DNA of 63,341 bases from Rossellomorea vietnamensis (GCF_008180615.1 NZ_VTEH01000024.1:1-63341); one strand, 5' to 3'. Counted from the stretch's first letter, positions 9,344 to 19,135 are shown. Numbers and translations: made by a program. Notes: generated by a model from the letters alone, not told the origin.

Positions 9344-10258
9344 TTAAAGGCTTCCTTCATAAAACCACTCGACATCAAGTTCTTTCCAGAAATCCTCTGG
9401 CTTCATCGACTTTTCCACTTGTTCCATAGCGAGCCGCCTGTGGATTTGACCTTTTACATCCTCCAGAGAATACTGCTCGGCTTCCAGCTTATCATGGAGA
9501 AGGAAGATATAGAATTTCCCATCCATCTCAATGACCTTAGAGATGCTGCCCGGATCTAATGATTCAATTTCTTTGGCTGAATCCCCTGCTAATATATGCG
9601 AGCCCGCAGGAATATATCCAATATTTCCTCCTTGAACTGCAGACGGAGCATCCTCGGACAACTCCATTGCCATAGCTTGAAAGCTGGATCCGTCTTTGAC
9701 CTCATCAGCAATCTGTTCTGCTTCTTTATGTGAGGCTGAGACGATTTGCGAAAGATTGAACATTTCCGGTATGGAGTATTGCTCCTGGTTCTCTTCATAA
9801 TACCTTTCAATCTCTTCTAAAGGAATGACAACATCTTTGGTGACCACCTTTTCCAAAAGAAGCTCCATCCTTACTCTCTCCCTTAGAATCTCATCATCAA
9901 CCGCCAAGTCTCTATCATAAGTATTATAAACACTTTTAATCAGCGTGATTTCTTTGTCTAGTTCCTCATCAGTCACCTTAATATCATACTTCGCAGCAAG
10001 CTGATCCATGACCTTTTGATTAATCAGCTCCCTAAGGACCTCTTTTCCATAACGCTGTTCCATTTCGTACATCCAAGACTCACGGCTGATCGACTCACCG
10101 TCTATTGATGCTGCGGTTTCAGTTCCAGCTAGCTTAGCGAACCCGGAGGCATCTTCGGATTTTGTAAAATAAAGCAGCAGCGTCAATAAGTTTGCTGCTG
10201 CCAAAATAAAGATCAACCCTATTAAAACCGACCTTTTTAATCTCACCTTTGCATCCAT
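9344..10258 (-). CDS. PpiC-type peptidyl-prolyl isomerase, SurA/PrsA-like (YacD)
   Basis: A 304-residue extracytoplasmic foldase candidate. One membrane segment lies at about 10-30 with no lipobox cysteine, so it is a membrane-anchored form rather than a PrsA lipoprotein. A SurA-like N-terminal helical part precedes the parvulin domain (about 165-260; FNLSQIVSASHKEAEQ, ELSEDAPSAVQGGNIGYIPAG). It starts about 10 bp after hslO and matches B. subtilis yacD by position, between hslO and cysK. The isomerase activity is inferred from the family. Confidence 0.88.
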   Translation of the reverse strand: MDAKVRLKRSVLIGLIFILAAANLLTLLLYFTKSEDASGFAKLAGTETAASIDGESISRESWMYEMEQRYGKEVLRELINQKVMDQLAAKYDIKVTDEELDKEITLIKSVYNTYDRDLAVDDEILRERVRMELLLEKVVTKDVVIPLEEIERYYEENQEQYSIPEMFNLSQIVSASHKEAEQIADEVKDGSSFQAMAMELSEDAPSAVQGGNIGYIPAGSHILAGDSAKEIESLDPGSISKVIEMDGKFYIFLLHDKLEAEQYSLEDVKGQIHRRLAMEQVEKSMKPEDFWKELDVEWFYEGSL

Positions 10259-10269
10259 CCCCTTAGATG

Positions 10270-11157
10270 TTATTGCAGATTTTCTCCTTCATCCTTCAAC
10301 GCTTTCAGCTCTTCCACTGTATAGTGATACGTTTCGTTGCAGAAATGACATTGAGTTTCAGCACTGCCGTCTTCATCGATCATTTCCTGGATTTCATTTG
10401 ATCCCAAACTGGCAATCGCATCCCCGAAGCGTTCTTTGGAGCACCTGCACTCAAATTGGACAGGCATCTTCTCAAGGATTTTAACATTTTCTTCACCCAG
10501 CAGCTCATGTAGAAGCTCCTCCGGTGTGAGACCTTTTTCAATCAATTTGGATACAGGCGGAATAGTCTTTAGCCTGTTCTCGATTTCAGTGATGGTTTCA
10601 TCAGCAGTCCCTGGCATTAATTGAATAATAAAGCCGCCGGCTGCGAGGATAGAGTTATCTGGATTTACCAGTACCCCTACTCCGACAGAAGATGGAACCT
10701 GTTCTGATGTTACAAAGTAATACGTGAAATCTTCCCCAAGTTCACCAGATACAATCGGCACTTGGCCGGTAAAATGGTCACGCATGCCGATGTCTTTAAC
10801 AACAGACAACGTGCCGGAAGAACCCACTGCTCTTCTTACATCCAGCTTTCCTTGCTCATTCAAATCAAAGTGAACTTGAGGATTGGTCACATAGCCCCTC
10901 ACACTGCCTTTCGCATCACTGTCCACGATGATAGCACCTAAAGGCCCGTCCCCTTCAACTTTGATGGTCAGTTTCTCCTCACCCTTCAACATTGCACCCA
11001 TTATGACACCCGCACTCATCGACCTTCCGATAGCGGCTGAAGCCGTCGGCCATGTACCGTGCCTTCTTTGTGCCTCATTCACTGTATCTGTACTTCTGAC
11101 AGCATATGCTCTGACTTGTCCATCAAACGCCAATGCCTTTACTAAATAATCGCTCAT
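10270..11157 (-). CDS. hslO: Redox-regulated chaperone Hsp33
   Basis: Hsp33 is a cytosolic holdase switched on by oxidation and heat. The 295 residues begin MSDYLVKALAFDGQVRAYAV. The C-terminal zinc-binding cysteines are present as CRC (about 237-239) and CHFC (about 270-273), the redox switch. AGGAGGAAATAAT precedes the ATG. It lies 11 bp after coaX and is probably cotranscribed with coaX and the prsA-like gene. Confidence 0.96.
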   Translation of the reverse strand: MSDYLVKALAFDGQVRAYAVRSTDTVNEAQRRHGTWPTASAAIGRSMSAGVIMGAMLKGEEKLTIKVEGDGPLGAIIVDSDAKGSVRGYVTNPQVHFDLNEQGKLDVRRAVGSSGTLSVVKDIGMRDHFTGQVPIVSGELGEDFTYYFVTSEQVPSSVGVGVLVNPDNSILAAGGFIIQLMPGTADETITEIENRLKTIPPVSKLIEKGLTPEELLHELLGEENVKILEKMPVQFECRCSKERFGDAIASLGSNEIQEMIDEDGSAETQCHFCNETYHYTVEELKALKDEGENLQ

Positions 11158-11168
11158 ATTATTTCCTC

Positions 11169-11939
11169 CTATACTGTGCTGTTTCTTTCATAAATGAGCT
11201 TAAGCCCTTTTAATGTTAAATATGGATCAACAACGTCAATGACATCTGATTCTTTTGATATTAATTGTGCAAGTCCACCAGTCGCAATGACCAGCGGGTT
11301 AGTCGAACCTGTAGCTTTCATCCTTTTCACAATGCCTTCCACCTGACCTACGTATCCGTAAAGAATCCCGGATTGCATCGCAGACACCGTATTCTTGCCA
11401 ATGATGTGATCAGGCCTCCCAATTTCTATTCTAGGCAGTTTTGCTGCTTTAGAATAAAGGGCTTCGGTTGAAATCCCAATTCCAGGGGCAATTGCTCCGC
11501 CCATATATTGTTTATCTTCATTGATATAACAGTAGGTTGTTGCCGTACCAAAGTCGACGATGATCAATGGCCCGCCGTATTCTTTAATTCCTGCTACCGC
11601 GTTGACAATGCGGTCAGCACCCACTTCACGGGGATTTTCATATTTAATGTTCAAACCCGTTTTAATCCCGGGTCCGACAACCAATGGTGTGATGTTAAAA
11701 TATTTCTCACACATTCTTTCCAAAGAAAACATAATGGGAGGGACAACAGATGAGATGATGATTCCCTCAATGGAGTCCAGCGATAATTTCACATGCTGGA
11801 ATAGATTCTTTACGATCATGCCATATTCATCTTCTGTCTTATGGCGGTTCGTCTCCATTCTCCAGTGATACTTTAACTCTTCGCCTTCATATACTCCAAG
11901 TACTATATTGGTATTCCCTACATCCAAGACAAAAATCAC
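11169..11939 (-). CDS. coaX: Type III pantothenate kinase
   Basis: CoaX phosphorylates pantothenate, the first step to coenzyme A. From the GTG at 11939 the protein has 256 residues and begins VIFVLDVGNTNIVLGVY, aligning one to one with the family start. Further motifs are GADRIVNAVAG, the aspartate-containing IIVDFGTATT, and GGAIAPGIGIS. A GTG nine bases upstream (11948) is the alternative start. It heads the coaX-hslO-yacD group and is separated from ftsH by a repeat-filled gap of about 700 bp. Confidence 0.95.
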   Translation of the reverse strand: MIFVLDVGNTNIVLGVYEGEELKYHWRMETNRHKTEDEYGMIVKNLFQHVKLSLDSIEGIIISSVVPPIMFSLERMCEKYFNITPLVVGPGIKTGLNIKYENPREVGADRIVNAVAGIKEYGGPLIIVDFGTATTYCYINEDKQYMGGAIAPGIGISTEALYSKAAKLPRIEIGRPDHIIGKNTVSAMQSGILYGYVGQVEGIVKRMKATGSTNPLVIATGGLAQLISKESDVIDVVDPYLTLKGLKLIYERNSTV

Positions 11940-12081
11940 TTTTTTCACCCACTAAACATTGATTTCATTCTGCCAACATCATACCACAATTGAATCCGTT
12001 TGGTGAAAGCTGTTGTCTTACTCGTAAGCTGTTTTTAAACAAGTCTGTTTTCCCAAAGATTGTGGTTGATAAAATCGTAAT

Positions 12082-12125
12082 GGATTTCCGCTCCAGGCGT
12101 GCGACTCCGCGGGGCGGGCGCCCGG
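12082..12125 (+). repeat. Family II GC-rich repeat (partial)
   Basis: The stretch TTTCCGCTCCAGGCG followed by GACTCCGCGGGGCGGGC recurs, in decayed form, at 12396-12430, 18925-18950, 43665-43700 and 45395-45423. From memory a repeat of this type is common in Bacillus genomes. It lies directly beside family I hairpins here. Confidence 0.65.
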
Positions 12126-12146
12126 CCTCCTCGGCTTCTCCTGTAT

Positions 12147-12270
12147 AAAAAGTGGAAGCACCTTGGTCAGATCCGACAGGCAGATGTTCTCAAGAGAGGA
12201 AAAGGCGGGCTTTCCTTTTATTCTCTTGGGGTTAATTGATCCCGAGGGGCTGGGCGCTGGATCTAGACGC
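12147..12270 (+). repeat. Family I hairpin repeat, copy A
   Basis: A palindromic unit of about 124 bp with the constant parts CCGACAGGCA and GATCCCGAGGGGCTGGGCGC. The inner stem pairs TCTCAAGAGA with TCTCTTGGGG. The outer left arm has decayed (AGCACC, CAGATCC). Copy B follows head to tail. Confidence 0.85.
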
Positions 12271-12272
12271 AT

Positions 12273-12396
12273 CAAAAGTGGAAGCGCCCTGGTCAGCCCC
12301 GACAGGCAAATGTTCCGCATCGAAAAAAAGGGGGGCTTTCCTTTTATTCGATGCGGGTTATTTGATCCCGAGGGGCTGGGCGCTGAAACTAGACGC
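12273..12396 (+). repeat. Family I hairpin repeat, copy B
   Basis: A complete copy with outer arms GCGCC/GGCGC and AGCCCC/GGGGCT. Its inner stem, CCGCATCGA pairing with TCGATGCGG, differs in sequence from the other copies yet remains fully paired. Confidence 0.9.
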
Positions 12397-12593
12397 CCGC
12401 TATTCCCACAGGAGATCGCACGCCTGCAGCGAAGATCCCTCTATGTAAAAAAGTAAGGGGGGAGAACAATATAGACATCAAAAGCAACAATCTTTTAGAA
12501 AAGAACCTTAAACACACAGTAGTTTCTTTCCGCTATATATGCACCCCTCTGCGGGAAGTGTACCTTCCACAGCCATCAACTATGTCTTAAAAA

Positions 12594-12632
12594 TACAAAA
12601 GACACCAGCATGGATGCTGGTGCCTTTGTATT
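12594..12632 (-). terminator. Terminator after ftsH
   Basis: A minus-strand hairpin, GGCACCAGCAT pairing with ATGCTGGTGTC, is followed by TTTTG and TTTTT, immediately after the ftsH stop. Confidence 0.92.
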
Positions 12633-12634
12633 AG

Positions 12635-14590
12635 TTAATCTTCTTTTTTATCCTCTGCAGCTGACTCATCTGATGTCTTTGGAGTATCATCCTTCTTTTG
12701 GATGTTCACTTTGACATCATCTTTGCCAGGTGCTTCGTCATCTCCATAACCGCGGTCCGGAAGTTTGCCGTGATCCATTAGATGCTTGATTTGTCCGGCA
12801 TCCAATGTTTCTACATCCAACAATGTGTTTGCGACAAGTTCCAGTTTATCACGATGCTCTGTAAGAATTGTTTTAGCTCTTTCATAACAACTCTTAATCA
12901 AGCTTTGCATTTCCTGATCAATTTCATAGGCAATTGCATCAGAGTAGTTTTGTTCATTGTTAATATCCCTGCCAAGGAATACCTGCCCCTGTGAAGTAGA
13001 ACCGAATTGCATTGGTCCAAGCTTATCACTCATCCCAAATTCAGTAACCATTCTGCGGGCAATGCCTGTGGCACGCTGGAAGTCATTGTGAGCACCAGTT
13101 GATACTTCACCAAAGATAACTTCTTCTGCTACACGGCCGCCAAGCAATCCGGTAATCTTATCCAAGAGCTCAGGCTTTGTCATGAAGTAACGATCTTCTT
13201 TAGGAAGCATTACAGCATAACCGCCAGCCTGGCCGCGTGGTACGATGGTAACTTTGTGGACCATTTCGGCTTCATCAAGCACAAGACCGATAACGGTATG
13301 CCCAGCTTCGTGGAATGCCACAATCTTGCGTTCTTTTTGAGAAACGACCTTGCTCTTTTTGGCAGGACCTGCAATGACACGGTCAGTCGCTTCATCGATG
13401 TCACGCATATCGATTTTCTTTTTGTTTTCACGGGCAGCTACAAGCGCCGCTTCATTTAACAGGTTCTCTAAGTCTGCACCAGAGAAACCTGGTGTTCTCA
13501 TTGCGATTGCTTTTAAATCTACTGAATCATCAAGCGGCTTGTTTCTGGCATGTACATTAAGCACCGCTTCACGGCCCTTGACATCTGGTCTGTCCACTGT
13601 GATCTGACGGTCGAAACGTCCAGGACGCAGTAAGGCAGGGTCCAGAATGTCAGGACGGTTTGTCGCTGCGACGATGATGATTCCTTCGTTCGCTCCGAAT
13701 CCATCCATTTCAACAAGCAATTGGTTCAATGTCTGCTCACGTTCATCATGGCCGCCGCCTAAGCCTGCGCCACGCTGGCGTCCCACTGCATCAATCTCAT
13801 CAATGAAGATGATACACGGAGCATTTTTCTTCGCATTTTCGAATAGGTCACGCACACGTGATGCACCGACACCGACGAACATTTCGACGAAATCAGAACC
13901 ACTTATAGAGAAGAATGGAACTCCCGCTTCTCCAGCAACAGCACGGGCAAGCAATGTTTTACCAGTACCCGGCGGTCCGACAAGAAGGACCCCTTTAGGA
14001 ATCCGCGCGCCGACCTCAGAGAATTTTCTCGGGTCTTTAAGGAATTCCACGACTTCGACAAGTTCATTTTTCTCTTCATCCGCTCCCGCAACATCTTTGA
14101 ATCGCACTTTCTTCTTCTCTTCGCTGTAAAGCTTGGCTTTGCTCTTGCCGAAGTTCATAACCCGGCTGCCGCCGCCCTGCGCCTGGTTCAGCAGGAAGAA
14201 GAACAGGATAAAGATGATCACGAACGGGATGATCGTTGTAAAGAAAGATACCCAGCCGCTTGTTTCTTTTGCCATAAGGACATCGACTTCAATGCCGCTT
14301 TCATCAGCTGCTGTATTGATCCGTTCCAATATCTCGGAGTCATTCCCCAGTACATTGGTAAGGAAATATTGCTCCTCTTCATATCCAGTCAGTTGTCCCC
14401 TAACCTGATAAACGCCTCTTTCAGGCTGGATGGAAAACGACTCTACCTCACCATCTTCCAAGTGAGTGATGAATTCGTTATATTTAATGTTTTCTGTTGG
14501 CTCGTTGCTGTTATTAAAGTAACTCACCACACCTATTATGACGAGAAATACTAGTAAGTAGAATATGGTGTTTCGAAAGATCCGGTTCAT
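12635..14590 (-). CDS. ftsH: ATP-dependent zinc metalloprotease FtsH
   Basis: A membrane-anchored AAA+ protease that degrades regulators and misfolded membrane proteins. The 651 residues have two membrane segments (about 5-24 and 110-133) around an external domain. Then come the AAA domain with Walker A GPPGTGKT (about 203) and Walker B CIIFIDEIDAVGR, the second region of homology NRPDILDPALLRPGRFDRQ, and the zinc site HEAGH. The acidic C-terminal tail rich in K, D and E is typical for Bacillus. It has its own promoter and terminator. Confidence 0.98.
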   Translation of the reverse strand: MNRIFRNTIFYLLVFLVIIGVVSYFNNSNEPTENIKYNEFITHLEDGEVESFSIQPERGVYQVRGQLTGYEEEQYFLTNVLGNDSEILERINTAADESGIEVDVLMAKETSGWVSFFTTIIPFVIIFILFFFLLNQAQGGGSRVMNFGKSKAKLYSEEKKKVRFKDVAGADEEKNELVEVVEFLKDPRKFSEVGARIPKGVLLVGPPGTGKTLLARAVAGEAGVPFFSISGSDFVEMFVGVGASRVRDLFENAKKNAPCIIFIDEIDAVGRQRGAGLGGGHDEREQTLNQLLVEMDGFGANEGIIIVAATNRPDILDPALLRPGRFDRQITVDRPDVKGREAVLNVHARNKPLDDSVDLKAIAMRTPGFSGADLENLLNEAALVAARENKKKIDMRDIDEATDRVIAGPAKKSKVVSQKERKIVAFHEAGHTVIGLVLDEAEMVHKVTIVPRGQAGGYAVMLPKEDRYFMTKPELLDKITGLLGGRVAEEVIFGEVSTGAHNDFQRATGIARRMVTEFGMSDKLGPMQFGSTSQGQVFLGRDINNEQNYSDAIAYEIDQEMQSLIKSCYERAKTILTEHRDKLELVANTLLDVETLDAGQIKHLMDHGKLPDRGYGDDEAPGKDDVKVNIQKKDDTPKTSDESAAEDKKED

Positions 14591-14626
14591 CCCTTACCTC
14601 CTCCCACGGTAAAAAAGCTATATAAA

Positions 14627-14656
14627 ATAGTATCATAGAAAATCATGGTATGACAA
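14627..14656 (-). promoter_or_regulatory. ftsH promoter (sigma-A)
   Basis: On the minus strand -35 TTGTCA (14651-14656) and -10 TACTAT (14627-14632) are separated by 18 bp, about 40 bp upstream of ftsH. A GGGAGGAGG ribosome site lies downstream. Confidence 0.65.
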
Positions 14657-14713
14657 CAATTAGCTTCCTTTATTGATAGTTCCTGACAAATCTGCGTTCT
14701 CATTAGATTATTC

Positions 14714-15262
14714 TTATTCCTTGCCGCTATACACTTCAGGTTTCAGCACACCGATATACGGCAGGTTGCGGTACTTTTCTGCGTAATCGAGTCCGTATCC
14801 AACAACAAACTCATCAGGTACAATAAACCCAACGTAGTCAGCCTTAATGTCTGCTTTTCTTCCGGATGGCTTATCCAAAAGCGTTACAATCTTGATTGAC
14901 TTTGCTTTACGGTAACGGAACAGTTCCACAAGGTAACTCAGAGTCAATCCGCTGTCAATGATATCCTCGATGATCAGGATATCCCTGCCCTCGACTTTTG
15001 TGTCAAGGTCTTTGACAATTTTCACTTCTCCAGAAGAAACGGTAGAGTTTCCATAGCTGGAAACATCCATGAAGTCCATTTCCAAATATGTATCCATACG
15101 CTTAAGCAGATCACCCATAAAAGGCATAGCACCTTTCAGTACTCCTATAGCCAGAGGAAAGCCATCCTTGTATTCCTCTGTAAGCTCAGCGCCCAGTTTC
15201 TTGATTTTCTCTTGAAGCTCTTCTTCAGTAATAAGCACTTTCTCGATATCTTTGTTTAACAC
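14714..15262 (-). CDS. hpt: Hypoxanthine-guanine phosphoribosyltransferase
   Basis: HPRT salvages hypoxanthine and guanine to IMP and GMP with PRPP. The 182 residues carry the PRPP-binding motif ILIIEDIIDSGLTL (about 95-108) and the flexible-loop serine-tyrosine in DVSSYGNST. It starts with GTG after AGGAGGCAGA. It follows tilS by 12 bp, and the pair tilS-hpt just upstream of ftsH is the B. subtilis order. Confidence 0.97.
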   Translation of the reverse strand: MLNKDIEKVLITEEELQEKIKKLGAELTEEYKDGFPLAIGVLKGAMPFMGDLLKRMDTYLEMDFMDVSSYGNSTVSSGEVKIVKDLDTKVEGRDILIIEDIIDSGLTLSYLVELFRYRKAKSIKIVTLLDKPSGRKADIKADYVGFIVPDEFVVGYGLDYAEKYRNLPYIGVLKPEVYSGKE

Positions 15263-15274
15263 TTGGTCTGCCTC

Positions 15275-16675
15275 CTAGGAAGATGTTTGCTGTGAATAGA
15301 TTAACCTTACATGTTCACCCGGATCACCTGATTCATAACAGACAAAGACTGATTTCTTCAGGTTCGGGACCCAGAGTATCTCACCGTGATCGTCCGTGAC
15401 GAGCGGCCAATTGTCTCTGAGGATGACTGGTATCTTTTCATCGATAAATATATCTTTTACCTTTTTGGTACCATTCAATCCTTTAACTTTCATGCGGTCC
15501 CCCGGTTTCCTTGTCCGAATCCTCAGCGGTAAGGCAATACTGCCTTTCTGGAAAATGACGGAATCAGCCTGGATGCCCGGTTCTTCAGCCTCTTGAAGTA
15601 TAAATGTTCGATGATCAGGCAGTTCAACACTTTCACCTATGTTCAATGTATAACAAAAATCGCCGCTGTCCTCTGCTCTGCCTCCAAATGTAAATATACA
15701 TTGATTATAGGAACGGATTGCTTTGAGGTTTCCTGGAAGGTCGAGACTCAGTGAGGGGCTGTCTTTCATTATTATTGCTAAGACATCTTGAATATGTATA
15801 GATGATAAGGATGAAGGCCTATCTTTGTAAAGATAATTTAATATTAGATGAATCACTCTTCTTTGTAAAGGCAGAGGCATCAGCCGGAAACCTTTAATAT
15901 CAACAATGGCTTCATCCTTGCCTTTTGTAAGGATACTTTTCATTTTTTCTTGTGCCAGAGTCTGTAAAAGCGCTTCATCTTCAGCTGCTTCTTCACTGAA
16001 TTGTTGAAATTTAAGATGAACAAGCGGATTTTCACCTTTAAGGAAAGGCAGAACCTCATGCCGGAACCTGTTCCTGGTATAGTCCCTTTTTTTATTGCTT
16101 GGGTCATGTTTCGGCTCCAGTCCGCTCTCAGAACAGTAAGCCAGGATTTCCGGCTTATCCAGGCAAAGAAGGGGGCGGATAATCTGTGCTCCATGAAAGT
16201 CCCTTATGACGGGTATCCCGCTGCGAGCCATGCTGCTTCCTCTCGTCATCCTCATCAGAATGGTCTCCACCTGGTCATCCCCATGATGCCCGAAAGCCAG
16301 CTTTGTGAATCCCTCTTCAATAACAAGCTTGGCAAACAGGCTGTACCTGATATTACGGGCACCTTCCTGCAGACCTTCCTTGCGTTCTTTCATGATTTCC
16401 TGCACATTCACTCTTTCACCATAAAAAGGGATGCCCATCTTCCCGCATGTGCCCTGCACAAAAAGGAACTCTTCGTGAGACTCTTCTCCTCTGAACATAT
16501 GATCCACACACACGGCTGCCACCTTAGCATTCCAGAGCCTTTTGTATTTATCCAAGAAGTAAAGGAGTGAAAGCGAATCAGGCCCTCCGGACACGGCAGC
16601 CAGTATCGAGTCCCCCTCTTGAATCAGGTTGTGTTTCCTTATAAAGTCTAAGACTTTTCTTTCATATATGAACAT
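15275..16675 (-). CDS. tilS: tRNA(Ile)-lysidine synthetase
   Basis: TilS modifies the wobble cytidine of tRNA-Ile(CAU) to lysidine, so that AUA is read as isoleucine. The 466 residues contain the PP-loop SGGPDS (about 29-34) and the substrate-site region FGHHGDDQVETILMRM. The C-terminal substrate-binding domain includes RTRKPGDRMKVKG. It is essential in B. subtilis, where it is linked to hpt as here. Confidence 0.97.
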   Translation of the reverse strand: MFIYERKVLDFIRKHNLIQEGDSILAAVSGGPDSLSLLYFLDKYKRLWNAKVAAVCVDHMFRGEESHEEFLFVQGTCGKMGIPFYGERVNVQEIMKERKEGLQEGARNIRYSLFAKLVIEEGFTKLAFGHHGDDQVETILMRMTRGSSMARSGIPVIRDFHGAQIIRPLLCLDKPEILAYCSESGLEPKHDPSNKKRDYTRNRFRHEVLPFLKGENPLVHLKFQQFSEEAAEDEALLQTLAQEKMKSILTKGKDEAIVDIKGFRLMPLPLQRRVIHLILNYLYKDRPSSLSSIHIQDVLAIIMKDSPSLSLDLPGNLKAIRSYNQCIFTFGGRAEDSGDFCYTLNIGESVELPDHRTFILQEAEEPGIQADSVIFQKGSIALPLRIRTRKPGDRMKVKGLNGTKKVKDIFIDEKIPVILRDNWPLVTDDHGEILWVPNLKKSVFVCYESGDPGEHVRLIYSQQTSS

Positions 16676-16764
16676 ACTTCCTCTTCCTGATCTATGTTTT
16701 CTTCCATCTTAACAATTTACGGTTCCGATTACACTTCAAGCGGCTCTGCTTCAGTAAGATAAAA

Positions 16765-17748
16765 TTATAAAAGTTCACCATAGATGTATAAAAAGTATAG
16801 AAGAGATACGATCATGACAACCAGTACGGTCTCGAGGAAACCTCCCCCTGTTTTCTGCGACCTGAGCTGAGTACGGCTGGCTGCGGCCGGCTTCCTCTGA
16901 GGATTAGCTGCTGAGGCTTTATTATTGCCCGGTTTGCTTTTTACGGAGAACGTATCCAGCAATGCCTGGCGCATTTCCTGAGCTGTCCTGTATCTGCCCT
17001 CAATGGCACCCAGGATGGGCACTTTCATTTTCGCAAGCTCCGGCTTTGCCATTACAGCATTCCTTAATTGCTCTATTCCCTCACTCCCGCTTTTATTAAA
17101 CCTTTTCGGATAGGAGAGGTTAATAAGAATCATTGCAGCTGAAAACAGGTCGTAGGATGGTTCTGCTTTCCTCGAATGCCCAAGCCAGTATCCTCTATCG
17201 AAGAACTCTGTGAACTCTTTAATTGCCCGGCCCTGTATTGTCGTTCCTCCAACATCAATACAGCGGAGTTTATAAGGCGGACCTGTTACAATCAGATTAT
17301 CCGGTTTTAAATCTCCAAAGACCCAGCCTTCCTGGTGGATACGATGAAGGTCATTCAACAGCTGTACAACAAGGACACCTGTCCATGAGAAGCCTTTCTT
17401 TTGAACAAACTCCAGCAGGTCCGGTCCTTGAATATATTCCATGACATAGAAAGGGATTCTCCTGCCCCCCGCCTCCCAGTCATCCACATCAAGCAAAGAA
17501 GGTCCAAGAGGCGCTCCTTGGACCTTGGCAAAAGCCTTTAACACATTTACTTCCGAGGTGATGGACATCGAGCTGTCACTCATTTTAAGTGCTGCATAAT
17601 CCGCACCCGCCTGAGCCAGGTAGACGATTCCGTTTGCCCCGTATCCAAGTTCTTTCACGATCGTATAATGTTGTTTGTGCCACTTGCCGGTAATTCTTGT
17701 TCCTGAAGAAAAATTATATTGTTTCTTCCAAGTATTGTTCATCATCAC
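16765..17748 (-). CDS. yabT: Ser/Thr protein kinase YabT, membrane-anchored
   Basis: A Hanks-type kinase of 327 residues. The glycine loop GYGANGIVYLA (about 34-44), the lysine in AALKMS, the catalytic loop GDLKPDNL (histidine of HRD replaced), and DVGG in the DFG position are visible. A basic, low-complexity linker (RKPAAASRTQLRSQK) precedes one C-terminal membrane segment (about 303-323); there are no PASTA domains. B. subtilis YabT acts during spore development on RecA and is stimulated by DNA. The start overlaps the 3' end of yabS, so the two are coupled. Confidence 0.92.
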   Translation of the reverse strand: MMMNNTWKKQYNFSSGTRITGKWHKQHYTIVKELGYGANGIVYLAQAGADYAALKMSDSSMSITSEVNVLKAFAKVQGAPLGPSLLDVDDWEAGGRRIPFYVMEYIQGPDLLEFVQKKGFSWTGVLVVQLLNDLHRIHQEGWVFGDLKPDNLIVTGPPYKLRCIDVGGTTIQGRAIKEFTEFFDRGYWLGHSRKAEPSYDLFSAAMILINLSYPKRFNKSGSEGIEQLRNAVMAKPELAKMKVPILGAIEGRYRTAQEMRQALLDTFSVKSKPGNNKASAANPQRKPAAASRTQLRSQKTGGGFLETVLVVMIVSLLYFLYIYGELL

Positions 17749-18451
17749 GTGAGAGCAAACCCCTTAATGAACGTTTTTTCTTGAATGAAGAAATCGCTTC
17801 ACTAATTGCCGGCCCCGTTGGCGTTATTCCTCCTGATGACAGCTTTGAAAAGACGCTCGTCAGCGATTCAAGCTTTGGAGTCCAATCCAGCAATTTTTCG
17901 ACATCTTTTCTTTTCCCGGGAAATACGAAAACCGAAAACATGTTATCTCCCATTCTTGCATTCATGCTGAGAGACAGGTCCAGCAAGGCTTCTTTAACCG
18001 TTGGCAGTTTATGCTTCATGCTCGCTGAAGTGTCGACAAGAATCAACACTTCAAGGTCTGCGGACTCGCCTAATTCATCTACCACTTCCATCACTTCGCC
18101 CCGCTGTTCCGGAGGAAGTTCTTCCATTGAGGTGTTTTTCCCCAAGATCTGCTTCAATTCCTTATTGACGACCCCCTGCAGGGTTTGGGTCATTGCTTTT
18201 CTTGTAACCATCTGGACTGTCTGTGACAGCTGCTGGGCATAAACGATCTGGCTTACACCGCCGCCCGACATGGCAATGCCTTCTATTTCCTCCATGCCTC
18301 TTTCATCAATAGAATCATTTTCCATCACACCTATTACATTCACGGTAATTCCTTGTTCCTTTGCCAGTGCAGCCATCGCTACCGGATCTTCGCCTTGATT
18401 GGAGCAGCCATCAGTGATTAATAGAACTTGTCGAAGTGTACCTGTCTTCAA
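17714..18451 (-). CDS. yabS: VWA-domain protein YabS
   Basis: A 245-residue protein with two von Willebrand A-like halves. LLITDGCSNQGEDP near the N-terminus is the end of one fold, and LVDTSASMKHKLPTVKEA (about 136-153) is a full DxSxS metal site. It starts with TTG after GAGGAGGGGAAACTG. It overlaps yabT and lies downstream of spoIIE, as in B. subtilis, where the gene is expressed in sporulation. The biochemical role is not known to me. Confidence 0.92.
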   Translation of the reverse strand: MKTGTLRQVLLITDGCSNQGEDPVAMAALAKEQGITVNVIGVMENDSIDERGMEEIEGIAMSGGGVSQIVYAQQLSQTVQMVTRKAMTQTLQGVVNKELKQILGKNTSMEELPPEQRGEVMEVVDELGESADLEVLILVDTSASMKHKLPTVKEALLDLSLSMNARMGDNMFSVFVFPGKRKDVEKLLDWTPKLESLTSVFSKLSSGGITPTGPAISEAISSFKKKRSLRGLLSRDDEQYLEETI

Positions 18452-18892
18452 CAGTTTCCCCTCCTCTAACTTTGTTTGTTACCATCATCGCCAGTTTAGG
18501 AGGGAAATATACTTGGGATTGCTGATAGAATCTGCATATCATGCTGTTTTCAAAGTACCTGACACTGTCTCAAAGACCTTCCTTTCATTCTTTCTTCTGC
18601 TGTATACACGTTAGTAGACTTTCCCGGATCAGCCGATCAATCCAATTCCTTTTATGTTAAAAAGCTCTTTCGTACACTTTGCTGCTATTCCATATAAATT
18701 CAGAAAACAATTCGCCATAATTGAGCAGAAATAACCTGTTCAGATAAAAGTTCTGATTTCATCAGGAAATTCCGACACCAGGGATTTTTCTGAAATCAGC
18801 AATTTACGAGAAAACCCCTTGCTTTAGAATGCGATTCTACCTTAATCCCCTTTAGGCAGGAGGATTGGAGCAGAACCGGTGAGACCCCGCAA

Positions 18893-18923
18893 TCTAGTTC
18901 CAGCGCCTAGTCCCTCGGTGTCG
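18893..18923 (-). repeat. Family I hairpin repeat, remnant H
   Basis: On the minus strand the right half of the unit is recognisable: CACCGAGGGACTAGGCGCTG and then GAACTAG. The left half is missing. Confidence 0.6.
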
Positions 18924-18959
18924 TGCGCCTGGAGCGGGAGTCCATTACTTTAAACATCC

Positions 18960-19135
18960 ACAACACTTTGTGAAAACTCCTTTCGTAAACTTTGAAAAAT
19001 ACCGCTATCAATCACCGTAAATATTATGAGAAGTAAGAAAGAAAAGAGCTATCTCCTCCTTTAGAGAAAAACCTTGTACTCATGGGATACCCGAAAGCAG
19101 CAACCAATGCGAATGCAGCCTTTAACTAACTAAAT
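18960..19135 (+). repeat. Family III repeat, decayed copy
   Basis: It shares CCTTTCGTAAACTTTG, GAAAAGAGCT, CTCATGGGAT, CCCGAAAGCA and AATGCGAA in the same order with the longer copy at 22326-22512. Confidence 0.6.

Noticed and set aside
12163..12456. Open frames over the 12.1-12.4 kb region on both strands
   Set aside because: They are translations of family I and II repeats.
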